Below are positions 10,301-22,860 of a DNA stretch of 64,000 bases, in pieces. The stretch is from positions 3,100,001 through 3,164,000 of the forward strand of contig NC_085881.1 in the NCBI RefSeq assembly GCF_035222275.1. Reading direction: 5' to 3'. The stretch is from Podospora bellae-mahoneyi. Taxonomy: Eukaryota > Ascomycota > Sordariomycetes > Sordariales > Podosporaceae. Numbering within the stretch: position 1 is the first letter of the stretch; every line of letters starts with the position of its first letter. The notes beneath the pieces were generated by a model that was not told the DNA's origin, did not search any database, and saw nothing but the letters and a program-made list of their open reading frames with translations. The translations under genes were made by a program, and so were the position numbers.

Positions 10301-13241
10301 TTACTTGGCCAGTTGATTCGGTGCCGTACCAGTTTGTCCAGTCTTAGCTGGATTACCAGCATGCTTAACGACAGCTGGAACTTCGGGGACAGCCAGGGAA
10401 CCACTGAGGGCTTTCTCAAGCATGCTCACCATGGAACCCGACACTTTTGAGCTGCTCTTCCTACTCCACTCCCTCACCTTTGCCAGTATTGCTGGTTTCT
10501 GGAGCTGCAAGTGCTTCAGGGCAACGTCACCCCAGATTTGGCAATCGGCCGGGCTGGCAGTATTAGAGTATTGGGATGTAGAAGGGGAATTGCCCAGAGC
10601 CTGGAGCCAAGGCATGATGGCATGATAGACCGTATTGCATTCTATGTTGCGATCGTACGCTTCGCTGCCGGCGTGGTTGGGTACGATTTCATAACCAGGT
10701 TCGTTATAGTATGGCCGCTCGACAAAGATCATGGCTGGTAGAATGAGTGGTTAGTTGGAGCTTGGTTGTCTAGGTTGAGCGGAATTACATACACTGTATA
10801 GAAACCAAAACCTGTAGGATTGTCGAAACGTTTGGCACCCACCCCTGTCCATTCCATGTCCCGATCAGTGACAGGCAAACTAATCGATCACAGAAAACGT
10901 TAGCAACTTACTGGCTGTAAAGCGCGTGGCTAAAACATACCTTTTCCGTTTGCATACAAGTTTGGGTTGAATCTGACCTTGCCACCGCCTGTCGTCAGAA
11001 ACTGCACCTTTGGTGGCGCCGTGGGAAAGTCCGAGCCACAAAGAATGTCAAAGAGGAAGATGCCATGCTCATAAGGCGTGTTCTTAGGCCCGATGATGAG
11101 CACTTTGAGCATGTCTGGTCGTGACTCGCCGTAGCGGACATAGATGCCGTCGGGAAGGTCCGCGTGTAGCGATGAGATCTGCGCAAACAGCTTTCTCATC
11201 CGCTGGCCATTGGAGTTCACTACTTGGTTTTGAAAACCCGTGTAAAAGTTGGCCAACAAAAGATCATCCTTGATTTCCATCACACCATGTAACTTGTGGT
11301 AGTCGGTCATCTTAGCCGCTGCTGCCATCGATTCGAGTTCCTTGTTTTTGGACCGCGTGACGACAGTGCTCGTTGTAGAAGCAGACGCACAGGGACCCGG
11401 GCGAGCCTTGTCGTCTTCCGTTGTGGGTTTCAGATAATGAAGAACGTCTTGCAGGTCGCAGACTTGTCGCGCAATGCAGATTGCTTCGTCACCGTCATCC
11501 GCAGACCCAAAGCTCTTGGAGCCATCCATGAAGACTCGGCAAACTACAGATAGTTTCTCCACTACCGTATAAACAGATTGTGCAGTTTCGGGTTTAATTT
11601 GGTTGCTTGATATAGCCTGCCTGGAGGGAGGCTTTGAAGCCATTGAAGCCATTAGTAACTGTTGCGAGGGTGGGAAGTGGATCTGCTCGTGGAATATGCA
11701 CGAGGCGGCGTCCCAGTTTCGCGCCAACCTGTGAACAAAGAGAAGGGCTGCCTTGATAATGCCAGCCCTCGCATCCATCTCGCCAATAGCAGCTGATCGC
11801 AAAATCTCGCAAGCCAGTCGCATCATGGGAGATGTATGGAGCATGACCCGTAGGCCAGGTGTGGACTCAAACTCTTTCTTATCCACGGATGGAAGCACTT
11901 CTGCAAGTGTCAAGAAATATGAAACTGCATCTGCGGACTCTGGCGTTGGCTTGGAATTGTGGAACTGCTGAGGCTGCCCTTTGAAAGGATTGAAACTGTA
12001 CGAGTCGTGTGCATAGCCAGTGCCCCTTGCAAAAGCTGTCTGCTGTTGTGGGGGTTGTTGAGGCGGCTGTAGCTTTTGTTGTTGCTTTGGCTGTTCTTTC
12101 GATGCAGGCGTAGAAATCTTCGTGGCTGTAGGTCTCTCGTAACCGCATAGTAAAGAGAAAATCATAAAGGCGCGCCCCTCGGGGCAACACCAGGACGCTC
12201 CTATGGCATCAGTTACTCGGACGGCGTTGGCCCTCTGTCGGGCCAACGATGTACCTCGAGTACCACAGGCCGAACAACCTTCACAGCCACAGTATCTGCA
12301 TTTTGTAAAAGAGTGGATCATCCCTACTAGAATCGTCAGTGTACCGCATTTGAAGCGTCAAAGTCTTGAGTGACGAAACGACTTGCCTGCTTTGAGCATG
12401 GACTTTGTCTTCTGAACAAGGACGTCTGCTGTCATCTCATTGCTCTTGCCACATTGGCAGCACTTCCACCTGTGATATTTCTCCCTGAACTCGGCCAGAT
12501 GGCTCTGCGTCTCTTCCTCTGTCACAGGCGAGAAGATCTGGGGGCTCGACTCTGGCTGGTTTTTGTATTCGTGTTCCGCCTCTTGAAGAATGCGGGCTAT
12601 GGCCTCGTCGTTCAAGACTTGACGCTGGTCGTCATCGTCGTATATCAGGCTTCTAGAGCTGCTGTCTGACTGGCTCGAGGAATTGTTGCGTGAAAACTGC
12701 AATGGAGGTGCGTCCAGGTCGATCGGATTGCCCCTCCTTGATCCTGGTGGATCGGCCGACATGATGAAAGCTGTTAACCCGGTCAGTAACCAGAATGGTC
12801 GAAGATATCTTGAATCCCGGATCCGTTCCAAACGCCCCCTTAGCACAAACCACAATGTTTGCGATAACGTAACAATCAAGACATTCATGATAATGCCAGT
12901 GATATTGCAGGGGGGTGCATTACAAAGTGGTTCTGATGGGATATTCATGGCGGAGAAAGCAGGTTTGACTTACGCATGGTTGGGTAGGCGAGAGTATTGC
13001 TGACCCCATTGGGAGATATGCTAGGAAGCTCGTTTGCTTTCGAAGAGCCCGCTGGTGACGTCGACGGCGCTGACAGAGAGGGGGGATACTGTACGGCTTT
13101 TTGGGTGGGTCCTAGCATTGTCCGGAGCTGCTTCGGGGGTTGGCTTGATGCATCATCTTCTGCGATGCGTCTTTTTGATGGCCGGAAAATGCTCTGAACC
13201 TTCTGCATCCTCATTCCCAGTCTCTCCTTAAAAGGCGGCAT
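10301..13241 (-). CDS. UBE2O/BIRC6-type ubiquitin-conjugating enzyme with Cys-rich module
   Basis: Five exons: 13241-12974, 12770-12387, 12326-10941, 10879-10793, 10734-10301, giving about 852 residues in phase. The second intron (12327-12386) uses a GC donor (GCAAGT). The C-terminal third is a large-class UBC fold: DLPDGIYVRYGESRPDMLKV, then FPTAPPKVQF, FNPNLYANGK and, across an intron, VCLSLIGTW with the catalytic Cys. QSMIFVERPYYNEPGYE follows, as in UBE2O and BIRC6. Upstream is a Cys-rich module (WKCCQCGK, then KCRYCGCEGCSACG, then SWCCPEGR) that probably binds zinc, a Gln/Pro tract and a helical middle region. The enzyme may act as an E2/E3 hybrid. I chose the ATG at 13241 (MPPFKERLGMRM); the frame upstream has no ATG. 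Confidence 0.85.
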
Positions 13242-14283
13242 GGCAGATGGTTGAGAGCTGCCCGCGTGTGGAAACGCAGTGTCGCGAGTGTGGGGATCTG
13301 GGCTACCTAGGTATCCAGTACCCAACAAAGGGTGAAGTCAAATGTCAGGCGTTGAAGTGGGATCCGGCGGTGCTTTGGGGAGAACGCAAACGAAATCTAA
13401 AAAAGAAGTTCGACGGCGCTCTAGACTGATGATTTCGTTTCTGCCAGTGTGACCTTGTTCTCTTTTGTTGCCTGCTTAAGTGACTGTGATGATATCCAGT
13501 AAGCAGCAAGCTCAAATCCACCCAGACAGGCAGATGGTGAATTTAATGGCTTGCGAGTTGCTCCGTAAAGAAGCTAATCCAAGGGAATGTGAAACCCGTG
13601 TTGACGGATTGTGGGGCATCCAAATCTTGAGGGCTTGGGGTGAGTATATTGAGGCGTTTTGGGCGTTTGTCGGGTGTCAGTGAATGAATGTGAGATAGCT
13701 GCTATCACAATAGCTTGTTTTTATTCCCTCTGGAGAGCAGATTTTAATCACTTGTTGCGACGCTGCCGCCGGGGAAGTCGACAATAGCCCCCAAATCCAG
13801 AGGAAGCAAACACCAAAGTTGCAAATAGTGAGCTCAGATGACGGCGACGTCGAGGTCCTGGGTGCAGCATCTGACCTGCCCGCTTTGCACTGCCCGCAGT
13901 TTGCCCGAAGAGCCGTTGGCTTCCTATGGGTAGGCAACCTGTGTGACTGCACCTATCAAAGCTCCCAGCTGTGGCTGTCGGAGCCCGGGCCAACCGACAG
14001 GCAGCACCTGCCCGTGACTTGACTTCCGTTCCACCTCATTGACCAACCGATTAATGAAGGTGCCTTGTTGGCCTGAGCGGGTCAGGACAGCAAGCCAATG
14101 GCGGCATTTTATGAAAGAGCAGCCATCCAACATAGAAGGAACAATGCCAACACTCGAGAGGATGAGTACATCCCCCCAAAGAACCTGGAACACACCATCA
14201 CCAGTATCATACTTTTGTTTGTACAAAGCAGCACTACCTCAACAGACCCGTACACAGCGCACACATTTTCTTTCGGCCCGGCC
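13242..14283. other. Intergenic, divergent promoter region
   Basis: About 1 kb between the E2 gene (minus) and the oxidase (plus). Short overlapping frames on both strands show no domain. It should hold both promoters. Confidence 0.4.
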
Positions 14284-16670
14284 ATGAAGCGGTGGCTCGC
14301 AGTTCTCGCACCATCGGCTCTCGCAGCAGCCCAGAATATCACAAGCCCCTCCATACGAATTGAAACTCGAGTTCCCTTAAACTCAAGGCTCTGCAATGTA
14401 TACGTCGAACACGTGCAGCCTGTCAAAGGTGCTGTCGACTTCAGCTATGGCTCCTGCCAGCAGCTAACCCCACACGACTCCCACCACTTTATCGCGACCA
14501 GCACAGATGCCTCCCAGGACCGACTCGTTTGGACGCTACCCGAGGACATCTTTTCCGGCGGATGCATTTCGGCATGGAGCACCACCACAAATGTCTTGCT
14601 GGGCAGAAGCGAGGTGCAACACCTGGATCTTCACACGATGGCCCGAAGACGACATGCCCGCCTTGCCCGCCGCAGCAATGACCCCAACAGCATTTTGATG
14701 GACAATTCTACAGGTGTCAATGTTTGGGGACCATGGTTTGATGGTGTTGAGGTGCTCAAGAATGCCGAATGCAGCGCTATCGATTCAGCTGCAGCCAAGC
14801 AGAAAAGCATTGCCATTGTCGGCGCTGGCATGTCTGGTCTGATGGCGTACCTTTGCTTGACCCAACAGGGACTTACCAGTGTCAGCCTTATTGAGGGTGG
14901 GGATCGTCTCGGTGGTCGGGTTCAAACGGTGTACCTGAGCGGTGGCCCTTTCGATTACAGTTACCAAGAGATGGGTCCCATGCGAGTTCCCATGACGCTT
15001 ACTGTTGCCAACCAGACGTACAACATGTCGGACCACCAACTCGTTTTCCAGCTGGTAGAGGAGATGAATATGCTCAATAAAGACAACGACGACGACCTTC
15101 ATATTGACCTTATCGACTGGCTCGAGGCTGGTAGCCGTACACTTCCTCGTGATGGTGGATCAAACCGTGTGGGTGAGGTTGATGGGCAACAAGGGAGACC
15201 CGACAACCAAGGTGCTGTGGGCCAGCTGGGGATGTCTGTGGAGGAAATCTTTGACAAGGTCAACAAAGCTTTGCCGTGCGAGGACTTTTGTGTGGAAATG
15301 GCCAACAACATGTTTACTGCTCATCGCAAGTGGCTCGGTATGTCTCGTCTTTTTCATTTCCGTGGCTATTGTATTAATCAACGTTGCAGAAAAGGGACTT
15401 TTTGACCTTGCCGGAAACCAATGGAGCGAGTTTGCCTTCACAGCTGAGTACCTCAACAACAATATCAATAATACTCATTTCGGATACTGGGGTAAAGGGG
15501 CTTCGTCGTTCTGGGACAAGGTATACCGGTCAAAATCTTTGTAGCCTGATTAGCCTGCTGACCTGGTTGCAGCTTTGCGAGGATTTGTATTTGAATTCAA
15601 CGACTTGGAAGACCATCGATGGAGGTACGGACTCTGGTGATTGCAGAGGTTCTGAGTCCAACGCTGATATATTGGGCACTTGCAGGCATATCACGACTTC
15701 CACAATCTTTCGGGCCTCTTGTTGAAGGCGCAATCACCATGAATCGGCGGATCGACCGGGTACAACCATCTGTGGCCCAGCGCACGGTTACCTTGCAGTC
15801 CAAAAACAATGGCACCGGAGACATTGACAGCACGACACATGACTACGTTCTCTTTGCGGTTCCTTTTTCGGCCATGAGGCACTAGGAGATCTCGGAGCTC
15901 AGCGAAATCATGATGGAAGCCATCTCGAATCTTCCATACACATCCGCATGCAAGGTGGCGCTGGAGTTTGAAACTCGGTTTTGGGAACACCTCGACCAGC
16001 CGATCTACGGGTCATGCTATATTGCTGGACCAGATTACCCCGGCATCGGGTCCGTCTGTTATCCATCCTACAATATCAACGGCACTGGCCCAGGCGCCCT
16101 CCTCGGGTCCTATATTTCGAATCCAGAATGGACTGAGAAGTGGATGGCGATGAATGAAAACGAGCATGTTCAGTATGTTCTGGATGCCATGGTTGGAATT
16201 CACGGCAGTGTTGCCCAAAAGCAATACACTGGCAGATCCAGTCGGGTTTGTCAAGCTTTGGACCCCCTTGAGGGTGCCAGCTGGGCGGATCCTACTGTTG
16301 GGCAACATCAGCTTTACTTGCCTGAGTATTTCAAGACACACAACAATGTGAGATTCTAGTATGAGGCATGTTGATGGCCGTATACTGATGAGAAGGAACA
16401 GATGATCTTCATTGGGGAGCACACCAGCTATACACATGCTTGGATTGCATCGGCTCTTGAGTCGGGTATTCGAGGGAGTGTTCAGCTTCTACTGGGTAAG
16501 TTGATATTGAGGAAGAGATGGCGGCGACAGTTGACTAATTTTGTGACAGAGTTGGGGCTTGTCGACGAGGCAAAGGCTACTGTGGAAAAATGGATGGCGA
16601 GGTGGGTTGAAGTGGTGAGTGAAGTTTTGTATCGAGCAAATGTCGATTTGTGCTAACGCATGAATAGTAA
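14284..16670 (+). pseudogene. Secreted FAD L-amino-acid oxidase-like gene with in-frame stop
   Basis: The ATG at 14284 starts a signal peptide (MKRWLAVLAPSALAAAQN). A Rossmann FAD site follows (IAIVGAGMSGL, then LIEGGDRLGGRVQT). Exons 14284-15337, 15390-15520, 15573-15624, 15686-16347, 16402-16495, 16550-16614 and a last TAA at 16668-16670 join in phase. The C-terminus has the family segments ASWADPTVGQHQLYLPEYF and IFIGEHTSYTHAWIASALES, the latter closing the FAD site. A TAG at 15883-15885 interrupts an otherwise open exon 4 (after PFSAMRH); CAG would restore Gln. The stretch near 15120-15220 also looks poorly conserved. Family enzymes oxidise L-amino acids to keto acids, ammonia and peroxide. 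Either a recent pseudogene, a read-through case or a sequence error; otherwise about 686 residues. Confidence 0.7.
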
Positions 16671-18333
16671 GGAGTGTGTTGCGGATTACGGTATTGAAAA
16701 GAAAAGGAGGTGATTGTTACATAAGCAGTAGTTGTGGAATCTATAGGTGCAGTAGCTTCAAAAATCAGGGGAAACACATTCTTTCATTCAAATTTCTCAG
16801 CTGGGCCAATTTGTGTTGATGCACACCAATGCAGTTAAGAGTTGGTTTAGATGCAAGTCTGACGCAGAGATGAGACTCCGTCGCCCTGCATAACAAGGAG
16901 ATTTGAACGGTGCGGTACCTACAGTAGTGGTGTAGCATTGCTGCGTGTCAGGGAACCAAGCGTTGTTGTTCCACCCTAGCATGGAGCGGCTAGGGTAGGT
17001 ATAATTATGTCCGAGATAAGGGGTATGGTAAGGCGGGCATGGGGGTTAGCTTGGGGGAAGGTTTGGTGCGGGTGGCACGTTCTGAACAGGATAACTGGCA
17101 CTGTGAAAGCAGGCAAATTACGCATCAAGATAAATAGTCGATAGTCTTCAGATGGTAATCACTAGTCTTTTAAAGATAGTTGATGGGCCTTTAAAGATAT
17201 TTGCAAGGCCTACTGACTTTCTTTCGTGGCATGGTTCCCCATGTAATAAGGGGCTAACTTACCTGGTAGTCTTGCTGTGCCAATTAATTGTTGTGAGGGT
17301 GTAGGCGGTTAGGTGCCGCTGGTGATGAGGGTGGTGTTGCATGGGTGGTGGGTTTCTAGAAGGGTTCTCATGAGTTGGAGGTGGTGAAACTCATGTTTTG
17401 GGGGATGTTGCATTCATGGTGCGATGCGCATGATGTTGGCAAGGAAGACTACTGCAACTAAAAGACGACAGAGATCACGATGTTGTTTGCCGCTGTGGGC
17501 TACTGCTGCTAGGAAACTGCGCTCTGAATGTATTTCAGGAGGTGGATGGTAGTTTGAATAAGGGGGTGATTTTCATACAATATGGAGATCATGATGAGGG
17601 TATTGTTGAGGTATCGAATTTCATGTCCTGCGGCATCGAATTACTCGGGTTTATCAGTGCGGGAACAGGAGCTGGGGATCGGCACGGGGGAGCTAGGGCT
17701 GGTTATTGTACGGTGTGGATGAGCGGAGTTAAAGGGCGGTGGTTCTCATCTGAGTTGGTGATGAAAAGAGTCTCTTGGATATGAGACAAGATAATGTTGT
17801 GAGGGGTTGAATCTTTGCCGGGGTGAGAGACATCAGATGTGGGATGTGGCACCGCAGGCATATGAAGAAGTCACATCATCACACCCTCTCACACTGTGTT
17901 GGTTCTAACTCAAACCTGAGGAGGTATTGCATTGCGCGATGAGACACAAGGCCGCAGGAACGAAACGATCTATATGTATTTGGGAATATGCCTGTCTTAA
18001 GCCTTTTTCCTTTTCAAGACAGCCTCAGGTCCTGGTCCCTGAGAACCGCAGTGTTGGAACCACCTTCCTCTTTGGGGGCGTCTTCGTATGCAACTTGGGG
18101 GACGATAGATTAAATTTTGACACGGTGCATGCTGAAGAATAGTCCCGACTCTATGGTTGAAGGCTAAGGCTACGGGAGGAAATGGCACAGCAGCGGAGGT
18201 GAAGAGTCAAAGCACATGATCCCATATGGCTGGTGGATGGCTGATCAGGTTGGGAAAATTGCTATCAGTTCAAGTTGTCGTGTCTGGAGCCCCAGAAAAT
18301 AAGCTTCTGCCAAGGCGGACAGAGTGGAGGGCG
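16671..18333. other. Long intergenic region
   Basis: About 1.7 kb without a supported gene. It contains G/T-rich sequence (17280-17460) and scattered short frames only. Confidence 0.4.
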
Positions 18334-19385
18334 CTAGGCTTTGCTGGGAACAGCCCTGTGGGGGCCTCGAGTGTGATCTCTTCTTGCCCAGAGAAAGCCG
18401 AGACTGAACAAAGCAGGGAAGGGTATCCGGCAAGATAAGAAATTCTGTTCTGGGTGGTGGTTATAAAAAGAAGGATTCAACTTGCATATGAAGACCATCA
18501 TCGAGCCTGGAGTGTGCTGCTCATGAAGTTGCCGCTCAACTGAGAGACACACTGGCCAAGCGGGGCAACAATTGCCCTGGCAGGTTACACAAGCAGGCTG
18601 TTCGTGATCCCGTCTTACCGCAGTTTTCCATCTGCTGGTGGACCTGTTGCCAAAAGTCGTCCAGCATTCGAAACGCATCTCTCCAGGCACTTCAAAGTCC
18701 ACAAAGCAACCTGTCAGATCAGGGCATGCTATCTCAGGAAGGAGATGCGCCAAACCCGATAGGGCGGTTACCATCTTCTCAGCCAAGGCGGGCCTTTGAA
18801 GCAGGACATTTGCCAAGAGATAAGAAACTGGCCAATCACACAACACCGTTTCCCCGTGTAATCACGGGCTTGCTTGCTCCAACCCATCTTGCTCGCTAAA
18901 CCAGACCTCAGAGTGGTTGCATCGGTTGGGTTTTCATCCAGAATAAAACACATGAATGACTTGTCGCCACGGATCCTCGGCTCCCAGGCACTGCTTCTAT
19001 TGAAAGGCTGCAGGTCTTGGTTCTGTCTCTTTCTTGTTTGTCTGCCAGACGGGCAGAATATCAAGAGAGAATCCGCCTGCGGGGCGCCACGAGGGAGCCA
19101 AAGAAAGGTGGACGCATGGTTGATCATAGCGCTTGGTTCCTGGTGGAGCTGATAAGGATAAGCAAAGAGATGGCTAATTTCTGTTTCTCTTTCTAGTCGT
19201 GTGAAAATTCTTTTGTAATCCATATCAACACGGTCAAGATACACCGCTCTACGGGATGAGTTCAAAGGCCAATAGTTTAGCATCTTATCTCTGGAATGGG
19301 TTTCTTGCAAAACAACAAACAAATGAGGTAGAGACAGCGCATCGATCCATTCTCTATTCTCGATTTGTTCTAGAGGCCGGTACAA
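18334..19385 (-). other. Possible unrecognised coding fragments
   Basis: Two overlapping minus-strand frames look protein-like rather than random. The upstream one (19385-18768, 205 codons) reads LFAYPYQLHQEPSAMINHAS and SFMCFILDENPTDATTL. The downstream one (about 18858-18334) reads WPVSYLLANVLLQRPALAEK and CFVDFEVPGEMRFECWTTF. The switch between them lies near 18850, where a frameshift or an unseen intron could join them. I recognise no domain. This may be a decayed gene, or an unusual multi-exon gene. Low confidence either way. Confidence 0.25.
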
Positions 19386-19558
19386 ATGATGTCGGAATGG
19401 CGGTTTCGGGCGTTTGTGGCGTCCAGTTTAGCCTCTGCCCTTACCCGTTGCCCCAGGAAGGCACATACATCACGGACTGCGCTCTCCGTTGGGCTGACTT
19501 GGGTGAGGTTCACGGTAGAATATGTGTCTGGTACCAGTCCATGCACACGAAAATTGGC

Positions 19559-20375
19559 CTACACGATCGAGCCACTCAGTCGATCGAGTTGGCGAGAAAT
19601 GTCACCTCCACGGTCGAATATACAGGGAAACACGCAGAGCCAGCCAGTCACTGCATGCAACCCTGCATCGGATCCATGCCTTGCAGTGACATGAGTGACT
19701 GCAGGCGGGAACGAGAGGCACAACCTGGGGAAGCGACCAACGATCAACAGGGTCCCAAGGACTGCCTGGCGTCCAAAAGTGTGTAATCCAATATCAAAAT
19801 GGAAATTTGTAGACGCCTCTCTTTCAGCTTCATACACCTTCCCAAGAGAGGCCAAAAAATCATCATGGTAAAGATCAGCTGCAAAACGACAGGCTCACAC
19901 CGAGTTTCATCAGGTGAGGTTGACGCTGTGAAACCCACAATAATGGAGTGAGAAGACATCATTGGCCCGTGTGTCCCAGCCCCACTCGATTTGGCAACCT
20001 CCTTCTTCCCCTCCATCAACCTTTCCGGCAAACCTGCCAGTGTCCGACCTCGCGATGCGGTAAACACCTTCACTTTCATGAGCCGAAGAGACGAATCTAG
20101 CCCAACCACTTGGATTCATGCCATCATGATCGATAAGGTATACTAGTTTATCCTCGGTCTCTCCACCTTCGTCCCGACTCCTCCACTTGACAGATCCGGC
20201 CTGACGGTTTGGGGGGGTGAAAGACACGATGCCAAGGCCCTACCCAGCGGGAAGCGTACTGCTCGCCCGGATCAACACGGGACTCGGGAGCGGCAGGGAT
20301 GCAGAGGACAAGACAGACCCCCCACCAAACCGCTGAGAACGCCCAGCTCCTTATCAGTGAGACCCACCAATCCAT
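19559..20375 (-). other. Possible 5' part of an unrecognised gene
   Basis: An ATG at 20375 opens a hydrophobic start (SAVWWGVCLVLCIPAAPES) that could be a signal peptide or anchor. A separate frame (20227-19910) reads KLVYLIDHDGMNPSGWARF and IARSDTGRFAGKVDGG, ending at FHSVNLT. A third frame (19855-19559) reads HTFGRQAVLGTLLIVGRFP. Frames do not join by obvious introns. It may belong with the fragments at 18.3-19.4 kb as one decayed gene, or be chance. It lies just upstream of the divergently oriented ammonium transporter. Confidence 0.2.
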
Positions 20376-20465
20376 TGAGCATGCAGCACCTTGGCGAGCA
20401 GAGCAGTCCTCCAGGAAGGGAATGGAGGCATTTCTGAGGGTGATAATGACGAGGATGGTCTTATC
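20132..20465. promoter_or_regulatory. GATAAG sites upstream of ammonium transporter
   Basis: Three GATAAG hexamers lie within 600 bases of the transporter ATG: 20132-20137 (plus), 20350-20355 and 20460-20465 (both as CTTATC). GATA sites of the type HGATAR are bound by AreA/NIT2, which activates nitrogen-scavenging genes, including mep transporters, when good nitrogen sources are scarce. The spacing and clustering fit such control; binding itself is inferred. Confidence 0.5.
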
Positions 20466-20703
20466 GCGGGACGTGCAAGGCTTCTTTGAGTCGGGAACCC
20501 CAGCTCGGCTTGGCTGTGATGGATGGGTGGTGCCTACGACTCGAGAGTCGCAGGGTATTTTATTACCCTAGCCATCCCGCATGATCCAGGACTGAATCTT
20601 TCCTCTTCACTCTGCAGCCTGCCTTTCAACAAAGACCAGGAGCACCGGTCCTGGCCTCAGAGGGACAGACTCTCTACTTCGACTCCTCGACAAGTCTTTC
20701 ACC

Positions 20704-22250
20704 ATGTCGTCCTACAAAGTTTCCGAGTACGCCGGCCCAACGGAGATGGCCCACGAGGGCGTCAACCCCCTCCTGGAAGACATCAATGCCCCCTATTCGG
20801 CCGGTGATTTCGCCTGGATCATGACCTGCGCTGGTCTTGTGCTGCTCATGGTCCCCGGTGTTGGTTTTTTCTACAGTGGTCTTGCCCGCCGCAAGTCTGC
20901 TCTGGCTTTGATTTGGCTGTCTTTGATGTCCATCGCCGTTGTGGGATTCCAATGGTTCTTCTGGGGTTACTCCCTGACCTTCACCCACAACACCGACGCC
21001 AGCCCCTTCATTGGCGATCTTTCCAACTTTGGTCTTATGAAGGTCCTCGGTCAGCCCAGTGTTGGCAGCTCCAAGATCCCCGATGTCCTGTTCTGCCTCT
21101 ACCAGGGCATGTTCGCAGCTATCACGTTCGTATCCTTCCTGGTCATCCTCCAGGTCCAGATCTTGCTAACTTGGTTTCCAGTCCGGCCCTCGCTATCGGT
21201 GCCGCTGCTGACCGTGGCCGCATGCTCCCGGCCATCGTCTTCATCTTTATCTGGGCCACCATCGTCTACGACCCGATTGCCTATTGGACCTGGAACCCTA
21301 ACGGCTGGTCCTTTGTCATGGGCGGTCTCGATTTCGCCGGTGGTACCCCCGTGCACATCAGCTCCGGCGCTGCCGCTCTCGCCTACTCTTTGATGCTCGG
21401 AAAGCGTACCGGTTACAACAAGGTCAACGGCCTCCCTTACCGCCCCCACAACGTCACCCACGTTGTTCTCGGCACAGTTTTCCTCTGGGTTGGCTGGTTC
21501 GGCTTCAACGGTGGTTCCGCCCTCGCTGCCAATACCCGCGCTGTTATGGCCTGCCTCGTCACTCAGATCTCTGCCTGCGTTGGTGGCTTCACCTGGTGCT
21601 TGCTTGATTACCGCCTCGAGAAGAAGTGGTCAACCGTTGGTTTCTGCTCTGGCGTCATTGCCGGTCTCGTCGCCATCACCCCCGCTGCTGGTTATGTTCC
21701 CCCCTGGTCGGCTGTCATCTTCGGTGTCTGCGGCGGTATCATCTGCAACTTTGCCACCAAGCTCAAGTTCCTGATCGGTATTGACGAGCCCCTTGATGTG
21801 TTCGCTGAGCACGGTGTTGGTGGTATTGTTGGCAACCTCCTCACTGGTATCTTCGCCGCGTAAGTCCCTTCCCCCGCTCCTCATTTTCAACATAAACTAA
21901 CGCCCCCCTCCAGTGACTACATCGCCGCTCTTGACGGCGCCACCGCCATTGACGGTGGCTGGGTCAACCAGAACTACATCCAGCTCGGCTACCAACTCGC
22001 CGATTCTGTCGCTGGTTTTGCCTACTCCTTTGTCATGACCTGCCTCATCTGCTTCGTCCTGAACCTCATCCCTGGCCTGTCTCTCCGTGTCAGCCCCGAG
22101 GTTGAGGAGATCGGTCTTGACGATGCTGAGCTCGGCGAGTTCGCGTATGATTATGTTGAGCTCAGCAGACACGTCAACGACGTTCTTGTTGGTGGCAGTG
22201 CCGCGGGCAGTGTCAAGGAGTCGAACGAGGCCCCTACCGAAAAGGCTTAA
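20704..22250 (+). CDS. Ammonium transporter, Amt/Mep family
   Basis: Three exons (20704-21125, 21182-21859, 21914-22250) give 478 residues. Family landmarks appear in order: extracellular N-terminus, AGLVLLMVPGVGFFYSGLAR (first helices), ITPALAIG rebuilt across intron 1, DPIAYWTWNPNGW, the FAGGTPVHISSGAAALAYS segment with the first pore His, FNGGSALAAN, and AEHGVGGIVGNLLTGIF with the second pore His. Eleven membrane spans are expected, ending in a cytosolic tail rich in Glu/Asp/Ser. It should import ammonium at the plasma membrane as a trimer. The tail is long enough for signalling or phosphorylation control as in Mep2. Upstream GATAAG sites suggest nitrogen regulation. I cannot say which of the usual three paralogues it is. 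Confidence 0.95.
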
Positions 22251-22860
22251 GCGTTTTTGTGATCAAAATCAAGTGCGACAAATTCAATAGACATTGGCAT
22301 GACTGGATCGTGCAACAAGGGGGTGTATAGTGGTGAGGTGGCGGCTCAATGGGAAGAGGGGCCTGTAATTTCATAGGGGATGGGCGAGGGATGTGATGGA
22401 AGGAATGATGATGAGGATGATGTGAAATATGGGATGTATCTTGGTTTGTTGGTGGGAAACTGTCCGAAATATGATACCTCTTTCTTTTGAATATACTCAG
22501 CGAGCGAAGGAGATACCAAGTTTATAATCTTTGAGAAATATACCCGATACATATCACCATGCAGCGCGGCTTGACTTTCTCTTTGTGCATAATATCTCCA
22601 GGAGGAAAATATGGCTTTCTCTATGGTCCAGATGAACAACAAGCTCCATCTTGAAAGAGATATAACTAACAATGCCTGCCCTTTGACAGGCCGATTCAGT
22701 AAGGAAGACCTTAGATTTCTGTACACCTCCAACCAAGTCTCTCCCGATTGATTTTTTTTTCAAAACGCCGGCTTTCATGTACATGCCCAGATATATGAAC
22801 AGCTTCCCCCCCTCATTGCACCTTCTAGTAGAATGATTCTACCATATGTTTCAACCTCCT
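22251..22860. other. Intergenic, convergent 3' ends
   Basis: About 600 bases between the convergent ammonium transporter and GPI-type protein genes. It likely holds both 3' UTRs. No gene is seen. Confidence 0.4.

Noticed and set aside
10422-12669. Plus-strand frames across the E2 gene
   Set aside because: Antisense to well-supported exons; no domain.
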